From the NCBI GenBank assembly GCA_027923505.1, contig BROI01000006.1:1054001-1118000 (forward strand): 64,000 nt of DNA, written 5' to 3'. The DNA is from Mayamaea pseudoterrestris (Eukaryota > Bacillariophyta > Bacillariophyceae > Sellaphorales > Sellaphoraceae). The notes under the pieces were generated by a model, which did no database searches, was not told the DNA's origin, and saw only the letters and a program-made list of their open reading frames with translations. A program made the translations under genes and the position numbers. Positions within the stretch are counted from its first letter, which is position 1. Every line of letters begins with the position of its first letter. Of the stretch, positions 20,328-30,769 are shown piece after piece.

Positions 20328-22160
20328 TTATAAATTATCATCTGATCCATCCGTGTCATCAAACATCATGGCCAGATTGACCGAATCATCCTCATCGTCA
20401 TCACTCAATGATCTTGGTGAAAAATCATGTTCATCCATGCGATTCACAATGGATAGTCCCATTCGATGTGCACTAGCCATTTCCACGGTGCCACTACCAA
20501 TATTATTTGCATGCTGCGCTCTCAAAGAATTCGCGGCAGAAACAGCTTGTGCCGCATTCTTGAGCGAGGCTGGAATGTCAATATAGTCCTGACGACAGGA
20601 TGGACAGGTAGGTCGTCGTATGAGCCAGTCAGAAATGCACTCAAGGTGAAAGGCGTGCTTGCAGAGAACATTCTTCGACCAGGCAACCACGTCGCCCTCT
20701 TCGTATTCGCCAAGGCAGATGTCGCAAATAATTTCGTCGTGACGAGACGTTGAGCAAGCGTATGCTGGAGGAAGAGGATAAACAATGTTTTTAACGTCAT
20801 TGTCAAGCTCTGCATGGTCGCTCTTGTTGACATCATGCAAGTCAAGATCCAATGGCCCGCTTAAATTGTTACAGCATGTACCGGTAGGTTGATCGGAACA
20901 TACATTAGCATTGCCGTCAGAACCGAGTGATGAAATGTCCATACGCTCGACTAGATTGAAAGGAGCATCAAGATCCATATCATTATCATTTTCCTCTGGT
21001 CGTTCGAGACGCCTTGGAGGACGCGGAGCTAGACAGACGATGCAGTGTAAACACGCCACTTCATTCGCAAGAGTGCATGCAGTGCAGGTCCACTCGTCCT
21101 TGCTGTCCAAATGATCATCTTCCGCCAAGGACTCCACAGTCATCGCCGCAGCAGCAGCAGCAGCAGTAGCTTGTTCATCCTGGAAATCCTCCTTTGTCTC
21201 TTCCTTTTTCGTTCTGAGCAAAGCTGCGGCGTCCTTTCGTGGTAGCTGATGATTTATTACTTCATCGGACATGCTCGAATGGCTCTTGTCTGCAGCAGCT
21301 CCTACTGCCTCAGCTTCGTCCACTGATCCCATTAGCTTTATTTCACTGGTCGAAAGAGGCTTAGAAAATAGATAGCAAATGGATTGTTCGTGTCCATTGT
21401 CAAGCGCAGTCGGCCAGTACGCTGCTTGTTCCGACGCTTGATGCTTCAAAAGATTGACACCCCACACTTGGTCAAAGGTACAATTTGTCGTCTTCACCGT
21501 CTCCACTCCAATACACTTTCGCTTGACAATCAAATCTTGAATCTGCTCCAAGGATAGTCCCGGTGGCGTTTCGGGTGCCGCTGCCGCCGCCGCGAGAGAT
21601 TGATCGGATATCAAGGCGCGCCAAAGCAGTCGCGGCGGAACGGGCGACTCGGTGCAGCAATAGTACATGCACGAGAGTCCCAGCAAGAATATGAGTAGGG
21701 GCAAGCAAAAGAAGACTCCAAACAACAAAACTCCAATGATTGCAAACATAATAATCAATGGAAGAATTAGAATCGACGTGATTCGACAAAATGATTGGTA
21801 GCAACCATGGCAGCAGCAAGTGCTACCTTGATACCGACGATTGCGATTCACGATACGTCGATCCTGCGCTCGTTGGCGAAACTCGGCGCGGCGCATGCGA
21901 GCCTCCATGCGTCGGCGTTGGCGCAATGAGATTGGTGGCGGTGGAGCAGGAGGAGGAGCGACTTCGGCGGCGGATGATGCCAGTCGTACTGGATCATGAT
22001 CCATCGAAACGAAGGGATCGTTGGAGAGAATGTGAGCAATTCGATCTCGCATCATAACCTCAAAGGCAAGAGTTTCATCCGCTGCAGTGCTCATGGTTGC
22101 CTGCAACTTGTAGATTTTATCGGGATCGCAAAAAGGTTGCGTGTGGTTTTCTCGTGCCAT
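20328..22160 (-). CDS. Membrane RING-H2 E3 ubiquitin ligase with RanBP2-type zinc finger
   Basis: 610 aa. Order of elements: a basic stretch (RQRRRMEARMRRAEFRQRAQ, ~80-100); two adjacent hydrophobic segments at ~130-170 (ILILPLIIMFAIIGVLLFGV); a RanBP2/NZF-type finger (EWTCTACTLANEVACLHCIV, ~345-370); and a C-terminal RING-H2 (CDICLGEYEEGDVV...CKHAFHLECISDWL...CPSC, ~465-510). RING-H2 domains recruit E2 enzymes and NZF fingers often bind ubiquitin, so this is probably an endomembrane E3 ligase. A second in-frame Met (MSTAADET) is possible. Divergent from the CCDC43 gene with 246 bp between starts. Substrates unknown. Confidence 0.85.
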   Translation of the reverse strand: MARENHTQPFCDPDKIYKLQATMSTAADETLAFEVMMRDRIAHILSNDPFVSMDHDPVRLASSAAEVAPPPAPPPPISLRQRRRMEARMRRAEFRQRAQDRRIVNRNRRYQGSTCCCHGCYQSFCRITSILILPLIIMFAIIGVLLFGVFFCLPLLIFLLGLSCMYYCCTESPVPPRLLWRALISDQSLAAAAAAPETPPGLSLEQIQDLIVKRKCIGVETVKTTNCTFDQVWGVNLLKHQASEQAAYWPTALDNGHEQSICYLFSKPLSTSEIKLMGSVDEAEAVGAAADKSHSSMSDEVINHQLPRKDAAALLRTKKEETKEDFQDEQATAAAAAAAMTVESLAEDDHLDSKDEWTCTACTLANEVACLHCIVCLAPRPPRRLERPEENDNDMDLDAPFNLVERMDISSLGSDGNANVCSDQPTGTCCNNLSGPLDLDLHDVNKSDHAELDNDVKNIVYPLPPAYACSTSRHDEIICDICLGEYEEGDVVAWSKNVLCKHAFHLECISDWLIRRPTCPSCRQDYIDIPASLKNAAQAVSAANSLRAQHANNIGSGTVEMASAHRMGLSIVNRMDEHDFSPRSLSDDDEDDSVNLAMMFDDTDGSDDNL

Positions 22161-22406
22161 TTTCGCGTTCCTTCCACGCCGATGGATGACCTCATGTCGT
22201 ATAGTTACTGCAAGCGTGACAGAAGTCGTACTGGTTATCCGATTTTCTTGCGCATTTCCAATCCACCGTCAATTTCTCGCCATGGCACAATCGCTTTTTA
22301 TACTACCGTACGCAATCTCCAAGTCACGAAGCCAACAGCGCAGCTATTCGAGGCACTAAAGAAGCCGCACCTCGAACAAGAGCGAATTTCATAACCCCTG
22401 TTGAAA

Positions 22407-23048
22407 ATGACTAACGAGCAATCCATATCAGCCTCCCTCGAAGCATTCGTTGCCGATCGACTATCAGCACTCGGACTAGACGCAGAAACGTATGCACCCT
22501 ATTTATTACCCGTTGTTTTACACAAGGAAGACGATGTTGAAGATGAATGGGAAGGGGTTTTGGAGCTGCTTCAGGCGTCATCCGAAACTCATTCCGATGA
22601 TGAGAATTGTTGGAAGCAACTGCGAATCGACGTTACGTTGGAACATGAGCGACTTGCAGAACAAGAAGAAGGACGACGCGAGCAGCAACGACTTGAGCGA
22701 GAAAAGGTGGAGGAGAATAGACTGCAATTGCTACAAGCAGAGACGTTAGCAAAGCAATCTGCGACGGAACCGAACGGAAACAAGAAAGATCCGGAACTGG
22801 ATGCGGCCAAAAAGGCACTACTTGCTCGCTTTGCCTATGAGGACAGCGACGACGACTTGGACGAGGAGGAAGATACCGACGAACTCAAGACTGCACCCAT
22901 AACCACTGCTGCTGCAGCGACCAATGCACCAGTCGCACCAACGGGTAAGCAGGCTGAGCGGCAAAAGACAAAGCAGGCCAAGGAATCCAAAGTTGCGGCA
23001 AAGGAGGAACGACGCAAGCGAGCGCAAAAGGGTGAGCGAAAGAGATGA
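22407..23048 (+). CDS. CCDC43: CCDC43 homologue
   Basis: 213 aa from ATG 22407. The N-terminal PWI-like helical part (LEAFVADRLSALGLDAETYA) is followed by a Glu/Arg-rich coiled coil. Next come KKALLARFAYEDSDDD, matching the conserved ALLAQYADVTDEED region of CCDC43, an acidic run, and the very conserved basic end RRKRAQKGERKR. Length is close to animal CCDC43 (about 220 aa). Molecular function is poorly known; a nucleic-acid-associated role is plausible because of the basic tail. Divergent from the RING gene. Confidence 0.8.
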   Translation: MTNEQSISASLEAFVADRLSALGLDAETYAPYLLPVVLHKEDDVEDEWEGVLELLQASSETHSDDENCWKQLRIDVTLEHERLAEQEEGRREQQRLEREKVEENRLQLLQAETLAKQSATEPNGNKKDPELDAAKKALLARFAYEDSDDDLDEEEDTDELKTAPITTAAAATNAPVAPTGKQAERQKTKQAKESKVAAKEERRKRAQKGERKR

Positions 23049-23132
23049 TGCAAATTTAATGTAACTGTAATTTAATATCGTATATATTATCGTCCATTAC
23101 GAAACTACCAACGCGCCATGCTTGTTTTGCAT

Positions 23133-26100
23133 TCAGTTGGCAGGAAACACTGCCATGCGAGCAGCTTCCACATTTATTTTGCGCTCCATTTCCAACTGTA
23201 TCGCATCCTTGATTGCTGCCACCCAGTCACGACGAATGTCTGGAGACGGGCAAAGGATTTGAAACGATTTACGCGGGTGGTGAATTTCAATCAAAAGTTG
23301 GCGGTTCTTTAACGCGGGTGGAAAAAAGTCAGTCACCTTCATTAAATGAAGTGGCAGTTCCTCGCATATTCGATAACCACCAGCTTCCTTCTTCGTGTAA
23401 ATGAGAATGTCCGAAAACAGATAGAACCGAGCATCTGTAGTTCGCCCCGACCGAGTAGACTTCTTGACAAGATTGTCCGACCGAAGGAATGAGCGAGCTG
23501 GATCATGCATGAGAAAGTCGCCGTCAAGAATCTCCTCCACGACCTTCGTCATTTGTATCTTATGCTCCACGTCCACGTGCAACGCCGACATGAGTGAAGC
23601 CATCCAGGCATGAATCTTTCCGAGAGCATAGGCCTTCCGAGCAGGCGATCCAGAGCACGCAGTATCCAGTTCTAGATACCAACTCTCGTCATTGTACGTG
23701 TCGTTTGGGGAAATCCAGCGACCAAAACGACGCTCTTCGAAAGCCTTTAAGCGACCGAGTTGGTTTAAAAAAGCAGCACGCTCTCGCGGCATGTCAAGGA
23801 TAATGGTGCTGGAAAGTGCGTACAGTAAAATTTCGACACAAGGCTCCATGCCCACCGGGTCAAGGTGAGCAGTCTCCATGACGCTGTTGATGACACCGTA
23901 CCATTCGTTCCAAGTCTTCGACACGCAGCTTCTAGCTAAATCCCCAACAGCATCCTGCGCGTTATAGTCCAGCTCCGCGATAAAATCATCGACCGTCGCA
24001 AACTTAAAATGATGCACCGAGAGGCCACGAAGCAAGCACTCGGCGCTTTTAACGTTGCTAAGCATTTCCTCCAACTGTGATGAGGCGCCACCGTCGCTGT
24101 TTTGTAGACCACCATTGAACTTGATAGGATGCGCGGCAATGTCGTCGTATAAGGCTAAGAGAACGTCTTTTGGTACTTCGCTGCCGCATTCGACTCCTCG
24201 GAAATTGCTAGCGAATTCAGTTTTGGTCATCTTCTTGTCTCCCTTTCGAACTCGATTGCAATCTTTGTGAAGGTCAGTGTTCAGCATGATTATTGCAAAC
24301 GAGAGAAGATAAACTACGTCTTCGTTGTCGAATGGGCAGCATTGGCTGTCGCCAGCATTGTCTTGAAAGAAGCATTTTGCAAACGTGCAAATCAATCGAT
24401 CTATCATTTGAGCTTCGCCAGGAAGCTGAAAACCACATTGTGACAGAAAATGTCGCAACCTTCGTTGGTAGAAAGGTTATGATGAGTCAAAGTCTGGATG
24501 AGTGACACAACAAGAATTTCATGTCATAAACCTTACCCTTCGGTCAGCGTCATACCGGCAAAGGAAGTAAAGGAAACGTAAATGAAACGAATCTGGTTCC
24601 AATACTCGACTTCCTTGCTACCAATGCCACTTTCGCTCAGGTAGAGTCCAATTGCTTTTGGATCGAGCGTATCCTTGTGAAGGAAGATGAAATTGGCGAT
24701 ATCTCTTGGGGCAGGAGTGAGAGATCCGCAGGCATACAGGTATTCGATAGCTTTCTTCAAACTTTTCCGATTGGAAATTTCCAATGCTACCATCGTGCAC
24801 TCTCGGTCGCTACGTGCGGTAGATGTAAGACGCTCATTGTGCTTTTCAGCGTATGCATTCTGCCAGAACTTATCGACATCATCATTTGCGTCCGGGGAGC
24901 AATTGTTGGAATTTGCCAGTGACGACGCAACACGACGAGGCGTGAGACCGTTATTGACATCAACGTCGTCACCAATCAAGCGTTGCTCCGCAAAGGATGG
25001 GCTCCGCTCGAAAAGTACAGGAGACGCGAACTGTGTCCATGATAAAAGAAGCTTGCGAAAGATTGGATCAGTGCCGGCTGCAGATGCTATTGCCAACGAC
25101 CGAACAATTTGCAGAAGAGTTTCGAGAGAACTCTTTTTCAGTAATCGAGCAGCTTCTTGCACCGCCATCTTGTCAATCGCAGATCGGCGTTCCAACTTCA
25201 TGGACTCAACTGAAAATTCTGTGAGATTCTCGGTTTCTGACATTATTTTAGTCTGATTCTCTTTGATATGCACTCCGATAATGTCGCCGCATTGTTCCGC
25301 CATTGTACTGAGACAACCGCATAACCGCTGGAAGACCCTCCACGTGGTTCCGTGCATGATCTGGCCCCGACCTTGCAGCTCCTCGCACATATCAGTGTCG
25401 TAATTAAGAAACATTTCAACTACGTCCTTTGGGTCGTCATTAAACCAACATCGAATCTCTTTCAAGACATTTAGTTGTTGAGTCAGTAGGGATACGTTGG
25501 CTTGCTCCGAGCGAAGGTCCAGATTGGGAGGCGACAAGTATTGCGGACCCAATTGAAGGACGCGAATAGCAAAGTGCTCGATGAGCACTCCGATTTCGAC
25601 TTTGCAATTCGAGCGGTAGATGGGCGAGTGCCACAGCTCGGTAACAATTCGGATGAGATGCAGATAAACCCGCGAATTCTCCAATCCAGAACGCGTATTC
25701 GAAAGCATGGCAGGAACAACGAGTCTTCGCACTGCGTATGCGAGAGTGACAACGGATCGCTTATTTTCAATCACATGTTGCGGAGAACCTTTGATTGCCT
25801 CTTGCTCGTCGCTCCAAACCTCCAGAAAGTGGAGAAGAAGCTCAAAGCTGAGCAACTTGCTAGCGATTTCGCGCGGCATCGTTATCGTCTTGGCTGTACG
25901 GTTCTTGCCGGTAGCCACTTTTACAAGGTTTGCAACTACAGCAAAAATCGTCTTGTACGAGTCTTGACAAGAAAATCCATCATCAGAACCTTTCCCAAAC
26001 AATCCATCACCACACGAATGGATCATGTCATGCCAAAAAAGTTCAGAACCTCCAGATCGATGAATTTGGAGAAATGCTAGCTGAGTGTAGTTCGCCCGCT

Positions 26101-28873
26101 CCACGTGATCGACAGCTTCTTCCACAACGCTGTCCACAACGCTCTCCACGAAACCATGCATGTCACCACAATGTCCATCGCTTGATTGCAAATCGACAGA
26201 CGTCTGCCGAAAGATGTGATGGTCTGATTGCAAGACAGCCTCCCCTAACAAGCCAACCAAATGCGATATCAGTTCTTTGAACCCCAAGGCAGCAGCTTGT
26301 GTAGCACCTCCTGGCAAATAAACATTCCCAGTGGCATAATCACGAGGATCATGTAGCAAGTAATCTTCTTGAAGCGCATCGTTTCGGTCATGCTCTAGTA
26401 TCGGTTGCGAAGAGCAGTTCCAAGCCATTCCGGATGGCAAGCTGGCACCAAAGTAGAACACGAAAAAGTAGCATCGGACAACGTACCCAATCGTTCTGGT
26501 ATTGAGCATGCCTCCAGACAACTGTACAGCTGCTCGAACAAACTCGACGCATGCAGGAAAGGTAGTTTCCATGGCATAGGAGGTCGCAACGTCGCAAACT
26601 GTTTGAATTGCCAAGTCCAACAAAGTCACTCGCTTCGAGTATTGGCCAAATTTATGGTCAAAAGTAACGTCATCGCGAAAAAAGTCAGCGTCGATCAACA
26701 ACTTATTTAATCCTTCCACTGCGAGAAGTGCTACACCTCCATGACGTGTGTAGCATGCCGTCAGAACGGGCGTCAACATAATGTTGCGAGACTGCAGTCG
26801 CAAATGCTCGTCCGCTGCATTCGTTTCAATTCTTGGAATGTAGCTCATAGCTTGCGTCAACATTGAATCAACGGTGGAATGAATGTGTCCATTGACAGGC
26901 GTCATTGTTGCAATTAATTGATTCGTCGCTCGCTGCACCAAGGAGGCCAGTTGATGCATTTCATCTAGCTCCAAGTCGCTACTGAACGATTCATGCATCG
27001 ACTTTGCATTGCTGCCTCTCATATCGCAAGTGCTAATAGTTGATTCAACGTCGTGTTCTTGTTGGTTACCACTTGATGGATCATTGCTCATCATGACCGC
27101 TACATGCTTCACCTCGGTTATTTGTCCATTACCACTTTCATTCGACTCACTCAGAGGTGCCGACACGAGCAGTTTGCGCCGCGATGCTTCCATGAGATGC
27201 AGTCGACTCGCAACACTTCCAGGACTTTGCAGTGAATGGGTCGACCGATCCATAATGTGCAAGCGACCAACGTTGGATGAAACAATTGTTGCGCCAGTCG
27301 CATAGTACGCTCGCAACTGCTTTGCCGAGTCAGAATAATAGCAGTCGCCCTCATCGTCATCAGTTTCATCCGTAAAGTCGGCGCCCGCCTTTGGCTGCAC
27401 CGTTCGTAGCAACGGCATTGGACGCAAGACTTCCAAATTGGCCAGCCGCTGGCGATACGCAAGAAACAATTGCTGACCATTCGTTCCTGTCAAACTCGCG
27501 ACGCGATTACGCGGAGTCCGCTCCACTACAGTATAACCAGTTGGAACAGTCTCGGGAGGCAGCAACAACGACAAGCCAGTCAGCGGATTGCCTTCGCGCG
27601 AGCGTCGAAACACCAAGTAGCACCGCTTGCCACTGCATCTTCCAACGTTTGCTGGCACGCCATCTTTGCGCGCCACGCAAAAGCCTGGCGGAACAAACTC
27701 TTGGTCGTCGGGGAAAATGAGTGTGACGGCAGTCACTGTCGGTCGCTGCGTCGCCTTGTCCCAGTTGACTTCCTTGCGAACAAAAATTTCATGGGCGAGC
27801 AATGTCGGCTGGCCACTTGATGTCTGTGAGAGCTTCCAGTAGCCTTGCGGCGGAGGGGATTTCGAGTCCTTGTCGACAATCACAATATCAATAATCGCTC
27901 CCGTCTTTACATCCGGTGGAGCATTCTCCAATGAAAAGGTTTCGGATTGATTGTGTTGCTGTGCCATGCTTGACTTTAAATTGAACTTGTTTCGCGCTTC
28001 GCCCTTTAATTTTGCACCAGGCAATACTTGCGCAACGCCAAATGGACTATTCGAGAGGTGACGCGCATACTCGCTAGCAAATTGGTGAAGCTGCCGCTTC
28101 GGTAAAGGCTGTTGCTGCCGAGTCGTACTGGGCTTGGTGCTTGATGCAGACGATGAATGATCCTCCTTCTTTTCCTCGCCACTAAACGCTCGGCGCTTGT
28201 TCCAAAAGGAACGCTTCTTGGGCGGCTTGCTTTTGATTGTCGCGTTGCTAATCATTACTTTAGTCGGACTTTCCATGATATCAAGAGGTTCAAGAGTTGC
28301 TGCTCCTGTCATTGTCGCTGCGCGCGGCGTTGATTGCTTTTGAATCTGTTCAATCCAAGGGTCCTCCTTTTCTTGCTGGAGCGATTCTCGGCATAAATGC
28401 ACCAAAGACGCATGTCCGATGCGCGAATAAGCTTGTACGACTACTGCAGGTTCGGCTTGTTCAATCAAGTCGGCTTTGCTCAGGTCGAGCGCAGCAATAC
28501 TATCTTCCAGCCGCGGTTTGCCGACAAGATCGTCAAAGAAATCGTCCATGTCGCTGCTGCTACTGTTGCTCCCAAAGGAAGAGTCCCCAGCAGCTTGCGT
28601 CGGAGATGACGATGGTTTCGTTTTAAGCAAGTCGCTACTTGTCGTACTCGCAATATTGTAGTCGTCATTCGAGGGAGGAGAGTCACGTTGCGTGAGCTGA
28701 TCGAGCAAGTCTTTTGTCACGCCACAAGCAGCGGCAATCCAAGCGTCGTTCGGAGATGTATTGTGAATTTCATCCGTCATGATCAAGTCAGTGGAGGAAA
28801 CCATCGATACAGGATTGTTATCTTTCAGAGCAGCCAGACGGTCGTTGTTGTCGTGGATGCCGATGGCCGCCAT
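23133..28873 (-). CDS. Large ARF guanine-nucleotide exchange factor: MABP, Sec7 and PH domains (two exons)
   Basis: Model: complement(join(23133..24459, 24537..28873)), 1887 aa, intron 77 bp (GTAAGG...GAAG) inside the Sec7 domain; joining restores TEG-LRHFLSQCGFQLPGEAQ. Residues ~324-481 form a MABP-type domain (PPGFCVARKDGVPANVG; NPLTGLSLLLP; GYTVVERTP). A long helical region follows. Sec7 spans ~1364-1575, with FQLPGEAQ (the catalytic Glu finger) and FAIIMLNTDLHKD. A PH domain lies at ~1755-1870. It should activate ARF GTPases on Golgi or endosomal membranes, with MABP and PH as membrane or lipid contacts. MABP is best known from MVB12 and DENN proteins, so this combination is notable. Start ATG 28873. 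Confidence 0.88.
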
Positions 28874-29333
28874 GGTTGTGTGTGTTCGTTTCGGCGCAAA
28901 CGATCATCAGACCGTTACTCAAAGATACCTTTTGCCACGTCATTTAAAAACCAGTCCGACATTTAAGCGTGACTGACGACACACATGCAACTGGACACGT
29001 CGACTTTCGCAATGCAAGTTCACCATGACGCGCCCATGCTCGCACGATTTGTCCAAGAGCGGACACTCGTGGGTCGTCTTGCCTTGGAGACGAAAATAGC
29101 CTATTGTACTATGGACGTGACTGTACACAAGTTCCGGTTCCAGCGACCGTTCCAGTCGTGATGATCGTCGACGACGACGCGCCTCGCCGGATGAAATTGT
29201 TGCGGCGCAACCATTGGATAACAGACTGCGCGGCATCATACTACAAACCCATCAAACCTTGGAACAATCTCGCAGATTCGAAACGAGAGGAATTAACTTA
29301 TTAAATTTTTCAGTCCATTCGCATATTACAAGC
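28874..29333. promoter_or_regulatory. Divergent promoter region between the ARF-GEF and the secreted/membrane protein
   Basis: 460 bp between two divergent start codons. No repeat or convincing ORF was seen. An in-frame open stretch from 29214 precedes ATG 29334 but lacks the signal peptide at its N terminus and is probably leader sequence. Confidence 0.4.
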
Positions 29334-30413
29334 ATGAGGAAGCTTTCTGTTACACTTGCAATCTCGCTGATGGCCGCGCAGGCGCAAGGCTTGTCAAGCA
29401 TGCCAACCATGATTGCCTCCAGCCACCAACCGACAAGCATGCCCCGAACTCCAGCTTTTTACCAGTCCCGGAAACGTATCAGCAAACGGCAAATGCCAGT
29501 ATTGCATCGAAAGAAACAATCCAATAGCAGCAGCAACGATTCCTTTCCTTCGTCCGTCGCGCCATTCGTGGCGGCATCGGCAACGATTGCCCTTCCCATC
29601 ATGGCCACGGCAGCCGCGCAAGCGTTGCTACACGGATCATCCCACAATCCAGCCGTAGAGGCTGAAGTCTTGACGGATTTGGCCCATGTGACACTTGATG
29701 TGGCAACACTCTTTGGCCCATCCAAACTGGGAATCCGCTTGTCAAGCATTATTGGCAGACTCTTTGTGATTGCGGCCGATTATGTTCCGGATCATACCAT
29801 TGTGGCGGAGGAAATGATTTTTCAAAGCATCATGCTTGGCTTGGCGGCGTTTGGTTTTTGCCGAAGTGCACTGCCAATGTTACTGGCGGCGGGAAGCAAT
29901 GGAACGACTAGTCTCAAGCGCGGCAAGGTTTACCTGAATTTGTTGCAGCCGACTGGAATGAGCTGGAACCAGTTCAAGGCCATGGACGTCATGTGCATGG
30001 ACTGGATTACCATGCAAGCTGGGGAAACACTTGCGGATGACGCTGAGAATGGCAAGTACGTTTACTGGTTGTACTCGGGCAATGTGCTCGTCTCGGAGCA
30101 GAACCGAGTGCTTCACAACATGACGGCGACATCGGGAAAGACTGCCGCTGAAGCTCTTGTCAATGAGGCCCAGCTCATGAGTCAGCATAAGCGTAAGACG
30201 ACGTTGTTTAATTCCGATGCAATCGATGCGGAACCACCGGTTGCTGCGGCGCCCGCCATTCAAGCGGGTGCCGACGGCGCGACGCTCTTGCGCATCAACC
30301 TTCCCAAGCTCCGCGTCCTCATGAAGGCTGACAAGGAACTTGAAGATTGCATGAAGACGTTGGCCTTTCAAAGTCTTCAAAGCAAGCTGTTGACGGCGCA
30401 GTCAATGGCATGA
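29334..30413 (+). CDS. Secreted or membrane protein with a Popeye/cNMP-fold-like region
   Basis: 359 aa from ATG 29334, chosen because it opens with a typical signal peptide (MRKLSVTLAISLMAAQAQG). A Ser-rich spacer follows, then hydrophobic segments (FVAASATIALPIMATAAAQA and MIFQSIMLGLAAFGFCRSAL). The C-terminal half (KGKVYLNL-like start, MDWITMQAGETLADD, YVYWLYSGNVLVSE) has the spacing of a cyclic-nucleotide-binding-type beta roll, as in Popeye-domain proteins. No clear phosphate-binding cassette is visible, so ligand binding is not implied. Domain assignment is inferred by eye only. Confidence 0.5.
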   Translation: MRKLSVTLAISLMAAQAQGLSSMPTMIASSHQPTSMPRTPAFYQSRKRISKRQMPVLHRKKQSNSSSNDSFPSSVAPFVAASATIALPIMATAAAQALLHGSSHNPAVEAEVLTDLAHVTLDVATLFGPSKLGIRLSSIIGRLFVIAADYVPDHTIVAEEMIFQSIMLGLAAFGFCRSALPMLLAAGSNGTTSLKRGKVYLNLLQPTGMSWNQFKAMDVMCMDWITMQAGETLADDAENGKYVYWLYSGNVLVSEQNRVLHNMTATSGKTAAEALVNEAQLMSQHKRKTTLFNSDAIDAEPPVAAAPAIQAGADGATLLRINLPKLRVLMKADKELEDCMKTLAFQSLQSKLLTAQSMA

Positions 30414-30769
30414 CTACAGTGCATATTGCAGTGGACGTGAGTAACTCTGTCACCGCGAGTTACCACTTCGTTTGTTCATACACATTTTGGTTGCATGCTT
30501 GTCTGTCTTGCAACCATGCATATATACGACAATAACTTTATAGATAGAGGAGACGGATATAGAACTTTAGAAATATAAACATACAAACATAGACACTTAT
30601 GATAAATGATCAATCAATTATTGACGGCCGGTCAGAGTGATCTTCCGTAAGGATGTACAATGTATGACGCGACGACAGCAACGAACAGCAATCTTCTGTT
30701 TACTAGCAAATAGGAAAATGTTTGTTAACTTGGCGTTACCGCGAAAGAAGAAGCCATTTTTATTCCTCA

